Shown one piece after another: positions 53,171 through 62,249 of a DNA stretch of 64,000 nucleotides (positions are counted from its first letter, which is position 1; every line of letters starts with the position of its first letter). The stretch is from Putridiphycobacter roseus (lineage in GTDB: Bacteria; Bacteroidota; Bacteroidia; Flavobacteriales_D; Crocinitomicaceae). The position numbers were made by a program, and so were the translations under genes. The notes beneath the pieces were generated by a model. That model was not told the DNA's origin. It saw only the letters and a list, made by a program, of their open reading frames with translations, and did no database searches. The stretch is from contig NZ_QKSB01000003.1 in NCBI RefSeq assembly GCF_003234935.1, positions 1-64,000 on the forward strand, in the 5' to 3' direction.

Positions 53171-54729
53171 TAAAAGGCTAGTTTTAGGTTTAGGTTAGAA
53201 ATTAATTTGAAATCAAAATAGTCATTAATATTAACCTTCACTTGGTTGTTTTGGTAAGAATTTAACGTAACAGCAAAGGATATTTGATTCGCAATTGCTA
53301 AATTTTCTAATTGATTTTGAGAAAGGTCATACTGAATGATGTTTTGACTAGCAGTGTTAAGGTAGGTGATTGGGTCGTGATTCGCAGCTATAATACTGCC
53401 GTCACCTGTAATACTATCTAAAACTTCACCTGTACCGTTTAATAAGTATAGTTTTGTCGTTCCTGCTATAGGAAAAAGATTGGTGTATTGTAGCGAGATA
53501 CTACCACTTACTAGTTCTTTAGGTAGATCAAAATCTACATCAAAAGTATCTCTTAAACTAAAATTATTCAAACTAAAAGATAAAGGTAATTCTGCATCCA
53601 TCATCAGGTTTATTCTAGAGTTGGGGAAAAATTGATCTGTACCTCCTCCAATATTGCCAAAAGGATTAATGGTTAATGCATATCCAAAATCTAATGAGTC
53701 GGGTAGGTTGACCAAAAAAGGAATAATATTTGAATTAAAACTATTGATGGAAACAAGATAGTTGGATGGCGTGTTATTATATAGGCCACCATTTGCTGGG
53801 TTTAGGTTAACAGATTGATTTAATAGAGGAAAGTTCAATGCAACACTTTGCCCAGTTAGGGTATTTTTGCCAATTAAATTATTGATTTTTGACTGTGCAA
53901 TAATATCAAATCCATTTCTTATTTCTAAATCCATACGAACTGAATCAATCATAATAGCACCGGCCAATTTTTTAACTTGTGGAAATTTAAAATCTATTTG
54001 GTCTTCTATGTCATATTGTCCAAAATAACCCTTTGCATATTTGGGCTTTAGTCCTGCAAAGGATAAAGAAAGGAGCACTGTATCTTGATTTGTTACCGTA
54101 AAATTAGAAGAAGTTTCATTGGAACTCATTAAAAAATCTGCAGTAAGATTATTGGATAAATCACCATTTGCACCAGTTAAATCAAATGTATAATCTTTTA
54201 AGTCAAAAGTGTCTCTAACAATAAATGGGTTAGAAATAGAACCTGCCTCTAAAAAGTAAACTTGTTCAAAAGCAATACCATTGGCATCTTTTACTTTGGG
54301 AAATATAAAGGTTGCTTTTGTTTTACCTGGCCAAGGGGAAGAAATCTCAATAAAACCTTTTCCTTCTGCAATGATTACTTTTTTTAATTGAATTTGACCA
54401 AGGTCATACAGCTGGTCAATTCCTGGATTTGTAATTGTGTTTCCTGGGGATAATGTAATGGCAGGAAAAGCAATGGCTGACTTTGTTATTAAGGAAGTGT
54501 CCGGTAATTTGATTAAAGTATCAATTCTAAATGAATAGAGCGTATCTTTAAAAACCAATGAGCCATAGCCATCTGAATTTGTTTTACTGTTATCCGGTAA
54601 TAAGTTTTCAATGGTTAACTTGCCTTTTATTAAAGGTGTTGCCCAATTTGGTGACCAAGTGGTTGGCTCTTTTTTACAAGCCGAAAAACCAACAAAAGTC
54701 AACAGGATTACGAAAAGTATTTTATACAT
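53170..54729 (-). CDS. Hypothetical beta-rich lipoprotein
   Basis: 519 residues. A signal ends at GFSAC (Cys18), followed by KKEPTTWSPNWATPLIKGKLTI, an N-terminal sequence I recognise from lipoproteins in this phylum but cannot assign. The mature protein alternates short beta strands with several DTLxFS-like segments, suggesting repeated beta-sandwich domains. It has no enzyme motif. First gene of the operon with the DUF5723 barrel and the T9SS cargo protein. It is divergent from the DUF6495 gene by 82 bp. Confidence 0.75.
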   Translation of the reverse strand: MYKILFVILLTFVGFSACKKEPTTWSPNWATPLIKGKLTIENLLPDNSKTNSDGYGSLVFKDTLYSFRIDTLIKLPDTSLITKSAIAFPAITLSPGNTITNPGIDQLYDLGQIQLKKVIIAEGKGFIEISSPWPGKTKATFIFPKVKDANGIAFEQVYFLEAGSISNPFIVRDTFDLKDYTFDLTGANGDLSNNLTADFLMSSNETSSNFTVTNQDTVLLSLSFAGLKPKYAKGYFGQYDIEDQIDFKFPQVKKLAGAIMIDSVRMDLEIRNGFDIIAQSKINNLIGKNTLTGQSVALNFPLLNQSVNLNPANGGLYNNTPSNYLVSINSFNSNIIPFLVNLPDSLDFGYALTINPFGNIGGGTDQFFPNSRINLMMDAELPLSFSLNNFSLRDTFDVDFDLPKELVSGSISLQYTNLFPIAGTTKLYLLNGTGEVLDSITGDGSIIAANHDPITYLNTASQNIIQYDLSQNQLENLAIANQISFAVTLNSYQNNQVKVNINDYFDFKLISNLNLKLAF

Positions 54730-54772
54730 AGGAAATGATTTATTCTATTGTAAAAACGAATGTAATGATAAA

Positions 54773-54780
54773 TAAGTTTG
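54773..54780 (+). promoter_or_regulatory. Putative -7 box for the DUF6495 gene
   Basis: TAAGTTTG, 31 bp before the ATG at 54812, with a TTG (54748-54750) 22 bp upstream. Confidence 0.35.
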
Positions 54781-54811
54781 TAGTATTGCAAATTGAAAAT
54801 GAATTTTTAAC

Positions 54812-55282
54812 ATGGCAAAGTATAGAACTTTATCTATAACGGAATTAGAATCCTTCGAAAAGGAGTTTATTTCGTTTTTAGTAATTAATGGAATCGAAGC
54901 GGACAATTGGGAAGAAATCAAAAAAAATGAGCCCATTAAAGCAAATAAAATTATTGAACAATTTAGTGCGGTAGTTTTTGAAAGTATTTTTAGAAAAAAT
55001 ATGTTTATTGATTTTATTAGTGCTAAAACCATTAAATGTTTTCAGTTTTTGGCAGACTCTGTGCAATTAATTGGTTTAGACGCTGAGGAAGGTTCGGAGG
55101 TCGATTTTATGAAAGCAAATTCTATTAGGGAATGTATTATCCAAAACGAGGCCCACTTAAAAGTTTATCAAAGTAATAAAAAGTATATCAAGTCAAGAGA
55201 AGAGGAGATGTATAATATGGTCCAAAGTGGGGCCAATTTGTCTAAAGGAGAATTGTTCAAGCAAATTGCATTATTACTTTAA
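54812..55282 (+). CDS. DUF6495 family protein
   Basis: 156 residues, soluble and mainly helical: YRTLSITELESFEKEFISFL at the start, ADNWEEIKKNEPIKANKII, and VVFESIFRKNMFIDF, with the final LSKGELFKQIALLL. This matches the DUF6495 pattern found in Bacteroidota; no function is known. The flavoprotein gene starts on the base after its stop codon, so the two are co-translated. Confidence 0.8.
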   Translation: MAKYRTLSITELESFEKEFISFLVINGIEADNWEEIKKNEPIKANKIIEQFSAVVFESIFRKNMFIDFISAKTIKCFQFLADSVQLIGLDAEEGSEVDFMKANSIRECIIQNEAHLKVYQSNKKYIKSREEEMYNMVQSGANLSKGELFKQIALLL

Positions 55283-56503
55283 GTGGAAAAAATACAGGAA
55301 ATAGCGATTATTGGAGGAGGAGCAGCAGGTTTTTTTGCAGCTATTCAAGCAAAATCTTTGCACCCAACTCACCAAGTCACCATTTATGAAAAATCTAAGA
55401 AAACACTTTCAAAGGTTAAAATTTCTGGTGGCGGAAGGTGTAATGTGACCAATGCAACTTATTCAATTGCTGCTTTGGTGAAGAATTACCCAAGGGGTAA
55501 TAAAGCGCTTAAAAAAGTGTTTGCACAATTTGATGTCCATGACACCATAGCTTGGTTTAAAAAAAATAAGGTGGAACTCACCACGCAAAATGATGGCTGT
55601 ATTTTTCCCGTAAGTCAAAACTCTCAAACAATTATCGATTGCTTCTTAAATTTGTGTCGTCAATTAAAAATTGAGGTCATCACCGAAGCACCATTGACCT
55701 TATTAGAAAAAAGTGATACTGGTTTTGATTTGACATTTCGAGATTTTTCGGCAAGTGCAAACAAAGTGATTGTAGCAGTGGGGGGACAACCAAAAATTAA
55801 TGGCTTTGATTTTTTAAAATCATTGAACCTGAAAATGGTGGAACCGTTACCTTCATTGTTTACTTTTAATATGCCTAATGAGTCGGTGCGCGATTTGATG
55901 GGTATTGTAGTTGAAAATGCAAAGACCAGAATTCAAGGCACAAAATTGGTCGAAGATGGTCCTTTGCTAATTACCCACTGGGGAATGAGTGGACCAGCTA
56001 TTTTAAAGCTTTCTGCTTGGGGAGCGCGATTATTGGCAGCGGATAATTATCATTTTAAGGTGCAAGTAAATTGGTTAGGTAATATCAATGCAGAAGTGGC
56101 CAATGAACAGTTAACCGCTGAGATAAATAAGTTTTCACAGAAAAAAATAGCCAATCAAAAAGTGGTGAACATTCCTAGTAGATTATGGGATTTTCTCTTA
56201 AAAAAAATAGCTATAGATACCAGTAAAAAATGGGCGGAGTTAGGCAAAAAAGACAAGAATAAGTTAATAGACGTCTTGGTCAATGATATTTATGAAGTAA
56301 AAGGCAAAACTACTTTTAAAGAAGAGTTTGTCACCGCTGGAGGAATTGACTTAAATGAAATTGATTTTAATACCATGCAAGCTAAAAAACACCCAGGAAT
56401 TTACTTTACTGGAGAAGGTTTAGACGTGGACGGTATTACAGGCGGTTTCAATTTTCAAGCAGCTTGGAGTACGGCCTTTGTAGCAGGTAAACTTTTAGAC
56501 TAA
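55283..56503 (+). CDS. BaiN-type NAD(P)/FAD-dependent oxidoreductase
   Basis: 406 residues from a GTG directly after the previous stop. FAD motif IAIIGGGAAGFFAAIQA, then KTLSKVKISGGGRCNVTNA, the GGGRCN family signature with Cys retained, unlike the paralogue at 18985-20193. PLLITHWGMSGPAILKLSAW and the C-terminal GEGLDVDGITGGFNFQAAWS are diagnostic. BaiN acts in bile-acid dehydroxylation in gut clostridia, but most family members have unknown substrates. Convergent with uvrA, overlapping by 9 bp. Confidence 0.9.
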   Translation: MEKIQEIAIIGGGAAGFFAAIQAKSLHPTHQVTIYEKSKKTLSKVKISGGGRCNVTNATYSIAALVKNYPRGNKALKKVFAQFDVHDTIAWFKKNKVELTTQNDGCIFPVSQNSQTIIDCFLNLCRQLKIEVITEAPLTLLEKSDTGFDLTFRDFSASANKVIVAVGGQPKINGFDFLKSLNLKMVEPLPSLFTFNMPNESVRDLMGIVVENAKTRIQGTKLVEDGPLLITHWGMSGPAILKLSAWGARLLAADNYHFKVQVNWLGNINAEVANEQLTAEINKFSQKKIANQKVVNIPSRLWDFLLKKIAIDTSKKWAELGKKDKNKLIDVLVNDIYEVKGKTTFKEEFVTAGGIDLNEIDFNTMQAKKHPGIYFTGEGLDVDGITGGFNFQAAWSTAFVAGKLLD

Positions 56504-59281
56504 TTTTTCTTTTAAATAAAAACCGGTATAAGATTTTTTTTCCTTTATCAAATCTTCTGGCGTCCCTTCAAAAACTAATCCACCACCATTTTTGCCACCT
56601 TCAGGTCCAATGTCAATCACCCAATCTGCAGTTTTTACAACATCCATGTTGTGTTCTATCACCAAAACGGAGTGACCTAAACCAATCAATTTATTTAAGG
56701 CGACCAATAGTTTTGCAATGTCATGAAAATGTAGACCAGTTGTAGGTTCATCAAACAAAAATAGGGTGGGTGTAATATTTTTTTGTCCAACCATTAAATA
56801 GGTGGCCAGTTTTATTCTTTGGGCTTCCCCACCAGATAAAGTACTGGAAGATTGACCCAGTTTTAAATATCCTAAACCTAAGTCTTGCAAAGGTTGTAAT
56901 CGGTCTCTAATCGCTTTTTCTGTAGACTTTACACCGTCAAAAAACAACAAAGCATTGTCAATGGATAAATTTAAAACATCATCAATGGTTAAATCTCTAA
57001 CGGTTATCTCCAAGGCTTCAGGCGTGTATCGTTTTCCTTTACAATCTTCACATTGCAGTTTTACATCCGCCATAAACTGCATGCTAATGGTAATTTCTCC
57101 TTCTCCCTTGCAAGTTTCACATCTACCACCTGGCACATTGTAAGAGAAGTACCCAGGTTTTAAACCCCTTAATTTTGCACCTTGTTGTTTTGCAAATAAA
57201 TCTCGGATGTAATCAAATGCTTTTACATAGGTAGCTGGGTTACTCCTAGAAGAACGACCGATTGAATTTTGATCAATAATTTCAATGTCTTTTATTTGGT
57301 CTATGTCTCCTGTAATTCTTGAATGCGCACCAATTTTATTGGATGACTTGCCTAGTTTTTTTTGCAAAGCTGGAGCCAATATTTGCTTAATCAATGTCGA
57401 TTTTCCACTACCTGAAACTCCAGTGACGCAAACAAAACCATTCAATGGAATACTTACATCTATGTTCTTTAAATTGTTCTCTTTGGCGCCTTCTAAAATG
57501 ATTTTATTGTTCATGGAACGACGAAGAGTAGGGACTTCGATCTTTGTTTTTCCTGTTAAATAATCAGCTGTAATACTTCCTTTTGCTTTTAAAAGGTCTT
57601 TGTGATCGCCTTGAAAGACAACTTCGCCACCATATTCACCTGCTAGAGGTCCCATGTCAATAATTTGATCTGCAGCAAGTATAATATCCTCTTCGTGCTC
57701 AACCACAATAACTGTATTGCCAATTGCTTTTAAATTCCTTAACACTTCAATTAATTTTTCAGTATCTTTTGGATGCAATCCAATACTTGGCTCATCTAAA
57801 ATGTACATAGAACCAACTAAAGAGCTGCCTAAAGAATTTGCCAAATGAATTCTTTGGGATTCACCACCAGACAAAGTGCCAGATTGACGATTTAGGTCTA
57901 AATAACTAAGACCAACCTTGTTTAAATAGCTTAAACGATTATTAATTTCTATCAACAGTCTTTCCGCAATTTGACTTTGATATTTATCTAGTGTAATGTC
58001 TTTAAAAAAATCTTGCAACTCATTTATGGGGAGTAGTAATAAATCAGATAAGTTTTTACCATCAATTTTCACATAATTTGTTTCCACCCTTAATCTTGTT
58101 CCTCTACAAGCTGTACATTTCGTTTTTCCTCGGTATCGAGAAAGCATGATTCGATAATGGATTTTATAAGTTTGACTGGAAAGATGGTTGAAGAAATCCC
58201 ATAATCCTTTAAAATTTTTGGTGCCTTGCCAAAGCATTTGATATTCTGCTTCGCTTAATTCTTCAATTGGAGTATGCACAGGGAATTTGTCCTTTGCTGC
58301 ATGGTGAATCATTTGCATTTTCCATTCACTCATTTTTTCTCCTCGCCAAGCAACTACTGCATCTTCGACAAGGGATAAAGATTTGTTCGGAATAACTAAA
58401 TCCTCATCTATCCCTATCATAGATCCAAAACCTTCGCAAGTAGCACATGCACCAAAAGGGTTATTGAAACTAAAAAAGTTAATGGATGGCTCTATAAATT
58501 CAACGCCATCTTCTTCAAATTTATTAGTAAATAAATATTGCTTATTCGAATCCATATCGAATATAATTGCGGTACCATAACCCTCGTAAAAAGCCGTCTG
58601 AATGGAGTCACCTAACCTTGACTCATAGTCTGGGTCATTCTCGGTATGCTTTAAACGGTCAATAATGACATAGGCTTCTTCCTTTTTATAAATTTTCGGA
58701 TCGAAATCACTTAAGTTATAATTTGCACCATGGACATAAACTTTGGAGTATCCTTGAGAGATCAATAGTTTTACAGAGTCCTCTGTAGATCGGTCGGATG
58801 GGATTAACCAAGGACTTAAAATCATAAATTTTTCACCAACTTTAAATTGATGTATACGATCAATCACATCCGCAACGGTGTGTTTTTTTATTTCTTTTCC
58901 AGTAGTAGGGGAGTATGTTTTTCCAATTCTGGCAAATAAAACTTTTAAATAATCATATATTTCCGTTACTGTGCCAACCGTAGAGCGAGGATTGTTTGAA
59001 ATTACTTTTTGTTCTATGGCTACCGCTGGTGAAATTCCTTTAATAGAGTCCACGTCAGGTTTTTCTAATCTCCCTAAAAACTGACGGGCATAAGAAGATA
59101 GACTTTCAACATACCTACGTTGACCTTCAGCAAATAAAGTTGAAAATGCAAGCGAAGATTTACCAGAACCAGACAAGCCAGTAATGACCACAATTTGATT
59201 GTGAGGGATGTTGATGTTGATGTTTTTTAAATTATGAACCCGAGCCCCTTTGATGGCTATTTCAGCATTTGGTTTATCCAT
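56495..59281 (-). CDS. uvrA: Excinuclease ABC subunit A
   Basis: 928 residues with two ABC modules. Module one: Walker A TGLSGSGKSSLA near 36 and signature LSGGESQRIHLANSLG. Module two: [12 protein letters not shown] near 625 and LSGGEAQRIKLATYLM. Zinc-finger cysteines lie in CATCEGFG and CTACRG, and in CETCKGEGEI and CEDCKGKRY. It locates helix-distorting DNA damage in nucleotide-excision repair. Slightly shorter than E. coli UvrA (940 aa). Transcribed alone; no LexA-type box was recognised upstream. Confidence 0.96.
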   Translation of the reverse strand: MDKPNAEIAIKGARVHNLKNININIPHNQIVVITGLSGSGKSSLAFSTLFAEGQRRYVESLSSYARQFLGRLEKPDVDSIKGISPAVAIEQKVISNNPRSTVGTVTEIYDYLKVLFARIGKTYSPTTGKEIKKHTVADVIDRIHQFKVGEKFMILSPWLIPSDRSTEDSVKLLISQGYSKVYVHGANYNLSDFDPKIYKKEEAYVIIDRLKHTENDPDYESRLGDSIQTAFYEGYGTAIIFDMDSNKQYLFTNKFEEDGVEFIEPSINFFSFNNPFGACATCEGFGSMIGIDEDLVIPNKSLSLVEDAVVAWRGEKMSEWKMQMIHHAAKDKFPVHTPIEELSEAEYQMLWQGTKNFKGLWDFFNHLSSQTYKIHYRIMLSRYRGKTKCTACRGTRLRVETNYVKIDGKNLSDLLLLPINELQDFFKDITLDKYQSQIAERLLIEINNRLSYLNKVGLSYLDLNRQSGTLSGGESQRIHLANSLGSSLVGSMYILDEPSIGLHPKDTEKLIEVLRNLKAIGNTVIVVEHEEDIILAADQIIDMGPLAGEYGGEVVFQGDHKDLLKAKGSITADYLTGKTKIEVPTLRRSMNNKIILEGAKENNLKNIDVSIPLNGFVCVTGVSGSGKSTLIKQILAPALQKKLGKSSNKIGAHSRITGDIDQIKDIEIIDQNSIGRSSRSNPATYVKAFDYIRDLFAKQQGAKLRGLKPGYFSYNVPGGRCETCKGEGEITISMQFMADVKLQCEDCKGKRYTPEALEITVRDLTIDDVLNLSIDNALLFFDGVKSTEKAIRDRLQPLQDLGLGYLKLGQSSSTLSGGEAQRIKLATYLMVGQKNITPTLFLFDEPTTGLHFHDIAKLLVALNKLIGLGHSVLVIEHNMDVVKTADWVIDIGPEGGKNGGGLVFEGTPEDLIKEKKSYTGFYLKEKLV

Positions 59282-59308
59282 TAAAAGAAATTTTCTGAAC
59301 TTATTTCA

Positions 59309-59316
59309 CAAACTTA
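59309..59316 (-). promoter_or_regulatory. Putative -7 box of uvrA
   Basis: Minus-strand TAAGTTTG is a perfect TAnnTTTG match, 27 bp before the start codon. No convincing -33 element. Confidence 0.33.
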
Positions 59317-59375
59317 CCAAACCTTTTTTGATTGTCCTGCGTTTATACTATCAGAAATTAAGATTTAAGATTTTT

Positions 59376-59405
59376 TTTGATATTAAATTTATTTTCATAC
59401 TTTAG
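59376..59405 (+). promoter_or_regulatory. Putative promoter of the ECF sigma factor gene
   Basis: TTTG (59376-59379), 18 bp, TACTTTAG (59398-59405, one mismatch to TAnnTTTG). A leader of roughly 100 nt would precede the ATG at 59516. Confidence 0.38.
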
Positions 59406-59515
59406 CCAAACTAAAAAAAAAACGCCTATAGCAGTAATTCTACTTTAAACATGTAATGTTAACTACTCCTTACTCATTCTTTTATTGGAATGCGTGGAGC
59501 TTATAAAAGTGAATT

Positions 59516-60115
59516 ATGAAAACTGCTCAAACAATTACCGATCAAACTCTCATCAAGGCGTATTTAAACGGAGATGAGAAATCTTTTGAAATTTTACTAG
59601 GAAGAAATAAAGACCGCGTTTTTGGTTATATCATCTCTAAAATCAAAAATTATGATTTGGCAAATGATATTTTTCAAGATGTTTTTATTAAAGTAATCAA
59701 AAACTTGAAAAAGGGTGCATATAACGAAGAAGGTAAATTTTTACCTTGGGTGTTAACCATTGCACATAATTTAGTAATCGATCATTTTAGAAGAAATAAA
59801 AAAATGCCAACCATTTCTGAAACTTCTTATGGAAATGAGGATTTTGATATTTTCTCTGTCCTGAAATTAACCGATAAAAATGTGGAAGATTTAATGATTA
59901 AATCGCAAGTAGAAGAAAAGCTTACCCAATTGATTGAGTTTTTACCTGCCGACCAAAAAGATGTCTTAAAAAAGAGAATATATGTCGGTATGAGTTTTAA
60001 AGATATTGCAGAAAAAGAAGATATTAGTATTAATACCGCTTTAGGTAGAATGCGTTATGCATTAATCAATTTAAGAAAATTAATTGAAGAGCATGAAGTG
60101 TGCTTGGCATATTAA
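59516..60115 (+). CDS. ECF-type RNA polymerase sigma factor
   Basis: 199 residues. Region 2 is LIKAYLNGDEKSFEILLGRN through YDLANDIFQDVFIKVIKNL, with WVLTIAHNLVIDHFRRNKK completing it. Region 4 is LPADQKDVLKKRIYVGMSFKDIAEKEDISINTALGRMRYALINL, whose helix-turn-helix reads -35 DNA. There is a linker of about 40 residues, and no sigma-1.1 or region 3. No anti-sigma factor gene follows: the next gene is convergent and only 3 bp away, so its control is not evident. Confidence 0.92.
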   Translation: MKTAQTITDQTLIKAYLNGDEKSFEILLGRNKDRVFGYIISKIKNYDLANDIFQDVFIKVIKNLKKGAYNEEGKFLPWVLTIAHNLVIDHFRRNKKMPTISETSYGNEDFDIFSVLKLTDKNVEDLMIKSQVEEKLTQLIEFLPADQKDVLKKRIYVGMSFKDIAEKEDISINTALGRMRYALINLRKLIEEHEVCLAY

Positions 60116-60118
60116 TTA

Positions 60119-60943
60119 TTATCGAAAGACAAATCTTACTATTAAATCGTGTTCCAATAATAGTTTTGGTTTAATATAAGAGGCGCCGTATGCTTCTATC
60201 TGATCTTTGGTATTGTAATAATCCATTCTACCTAAATAAGGCTGATACAAAATTTGCAATTGCATCCCATTGGAGATTGGGTATTGAATGCCAGCATTTA
60301 TACCGTAAGCAATGCCATTACCTGTAGTACGGGTGAAAAAACTGTTTGTAGGATCAAATTGGGAGTAAAGATTTGTAATGATTGAATTTAATAACTCTAC
60401 TTCATTAGATTCCATTCGCCAGAAGTTAAACATACCGGATAAACCAAACACATATTTTAATTTTTCACCGTCCGTGGTGTAATTCAAACTTATTCGGGCA
60501 TTAAACCTACTTTCCTCCCCTGAAATATAACCATTTTGATAAATCTCTTGGGACGTAAAATTACCTGGATCAATTAACTCTAAAGTGTAACCACCTATCA
60601 TTTTTAAGTTGGAAAAATTGAAATCACCTTCAAAACTTAAGTTCGGACTAGCTTGAAATCCTAGATTTACACCATATACTGTAGCTGGTTTAAAACGGTA
60701 TAATTCAGAAAATTCTAAAAACTGAAAATCTTTATTGCCCAACATTTCTCTTACAATTTGATAGTTGTAAGGCGTGTTAAAAAAATTTATTAATTGGTCC
60801 TGATAAAAGCCTGTGTACCTTTCAGCATAGGTTCTATTGGCAAATTTAACACCTGCATTTAATCCGTATGTAAACTTCCTATAATCTTGACCATTGACAA
60901 TAAATAGAAATCCTATGTAAAAAACCGTTAATTTTATCCGCAT
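60119..60943 (-). CDS. Outer-membrane beta-barrel protein
   Basis: Start placed at the ATG at 60943: MRIKLTVFYIGFLFIVNGQ is a signal peptide, and the upstream extension of the frame is antisense to pfkA. 274 residues, rich in alternating strands: YGLNAGVKFANRTY, YGVNLGFQASPNLSFEGDFNF, YVFGLSGMFNFW, YGINAGIQYPISNGMQLQIL. The last residue is a terminal arginine after LIVRFVF, in keeping with a barrel-closing strand. A porin-like domain, with function unknown. Divergent from pfkA with only 13 bp between starts. Confidence 0.82.
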   Translation of the reverse strand: MRIKLTVFYIGFLFIVNGQDYRKFTYGLNAGVKFANRTYAERYTGFYQDQLINFFNTPYNYQIVREMLGNKDFQFLEFSELYRFKPATVYGVNLGFQASPNLSFEGDFNFSNLKMIGGYTLELIDPGNFTSQEIYQNGYISGEESRFNARISLNYTTDGEKLKYVFGLSGMFNFWRMESNEVELLNSIITNLYSQFDPTNSFFTRTTGNGIAYGINAGIQYPISNGMQLQILYQPYLGRMDYYNTKDQIEAYGASYIKPKLLLEHDLIVRFVFR

Positions 60944-60956
60944 AAAAAATAAGTAA

Positions 60957-61937
60957 ATGTCAAAAATACAAAATATTGCGGTATTAACCTCGGGAGGAGA
61001 TGCACAAGGGATGAATGCTTGTATACGCGCTGTTGTTCGCATGGGAATAGCGGAGAATCTGCGTGTGTATGGTGTCATGGATGGTTTTAATGGTATGGTA
61101 GATGGAGACATAAAGGAATTAGAGTATGCTGATGTTTCAAATATTATTCAAAGAGGAGGTACGATTTTAGGGACCGCTAGAAGTGAACGATTCCATAAAA
61201 AAGAATTCCGTAAAATTGCCTTTGAAAACCTCAAAAAAATAGGCGTGGAGGCATTGGTCGTTATTGGTGGTGATGGCAGTTTTAAAGGTGCTAAAGTTTT
61301 TTCTGAAGAATTTAATATGCCCTTTATTGGCATACCCGGTACCATTGATAATGATATTATTGGAACTGACTATACCTTAGGCTTTGATACGGCATTAAAT
61401 AATATCATAAATGCCATAGATAAAATTAGAGATACCGCAAGTGCCCACCATAGAATATTTTTAGTCGAGGTAATGGGGAATACTTCTGGTCTGTTAGCTA
61501 TAAATGCAGCTTTAACCACTGGTGCTGAAGACGTGTTTATACCAGAAGCATTAGAAGATTTTGCGAGATTTGAAAGTAAAATAAAAAAAGCAGTTGCTGC
61601 AAAAAAATCTAGCATTATTATTGTATCAGAGGGTGATGAAATTGGTGGTGCTAAAGAACTATACAATTATTTAAAAGAGAAAAATTTACATGAAAAAATA
61701 AGGGTAACTATTTTAGGTCATATTCAAAGAGGTGGCGCACCAAGTTTCTTAGACCGTAAAATGGGGACAGATTTTGGCGTTGTTGCTGTTCAGAAAATTC
61801 TCCAAGAGAAGTACAATCTTATTTTAGGAATTCAAAATAATCAAATGATTACTTATACTTTAGGGGATAAAATCACCAAAAATGTCTCCAATCAAGCCGA
61901 AGTGCTAAAAATCATGCACAAACTCAATGTTTTTTAA
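60957..61937 (+). CDS. pfkA: ATP-dependent 6-phosphofructokinase
   Basis: 326 residues. LTSGGDAQGMNACIRAVV near the N-terminus (Gln where most have Pro), GGDGS (104-108) binding ATP, PGTIDNDIIGTDYTLGFDTA with catalytic Asp131 and Asp133, and VEVMGNTSGLLAI for fructose 6-phosphate. ILGHIQRGGAPSFLDRKMG closes the domain. Gly at the residue after GGDG-S position fits the ATP rather than PPi form only loosely, so donor preference is inferred from overall similarity. Length is normal for the bacterial short form. It commits glucose 6-phosphate carbon to glycolysis. Confidence 0.93.
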   Translation: MSKIQNIAVLTSGGDAQGMNACIRAVVRMGIAENLRVYGVMDGFNGMVDGDIKELEYADVSNIIQRGGTILGTARSERFHKKEFRKIAFENLKKIGVEALVVIGGDGSFKGAKVFSEEFNMPFIGIPGTIDNDIIGTDYTLGFDTALNNIINAIDKIRDTASAHHRIFLVEVMGNTSGLLAINAALTTGAEDVFIPEALEDFARFESKIKKAVAAKKSSIIIVSEGDEIGGAKELYNYLKEKNLHEKIRVTILGHIQRGGAPSFLDRKMGTDFGVVAVQKILQEKYNLILGIQNNQMITYTLGDKITKNVSNQAEVLKIMHKLNVF

Positions 61938-62249
61938 ATTAACGAGATTAGCCTGAAAAAGGAAGTTTTGGAAGGGGTGAAATTTTACTTATTGGTTTTT
62001 TAAACAAAAAAAACTAGCAAAAAGAGACAATTAAAATATTATTTTCAAGAAAGTTTTAAACAATTATCATTAAATTTTTATAAAAATAATTCCCTTATCT
62101 ATACGGGTAGCCATAAAGCATAAGCGCATTTTTAGTAAACGTAAAATATATAATATGGTTGCTTGATAAGTGGGATTATTAATAAAATATTTTTTATTTG
62201 TTAAGAATTAAACCTATTTTTAGGAAAATTACTAATCAAAAAAAATAAT
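61938..62249. other. AT-rich intergenic region, 312 bp
   Basis: No open frame, RNA gene or strong hairpin is visible. It must carry the promoter for the adhesin gene at 62250, but no clear TAnnTTTG box stands out. Confidence 0.5.

Noticed and set aside
60944-61111. N-terminal extension of the barrel protein by 56 residues
   Set aside because: The extension is antisense to the start of pfkA, has no signal peptide, and is followed by an ATG with a good signal sequence.
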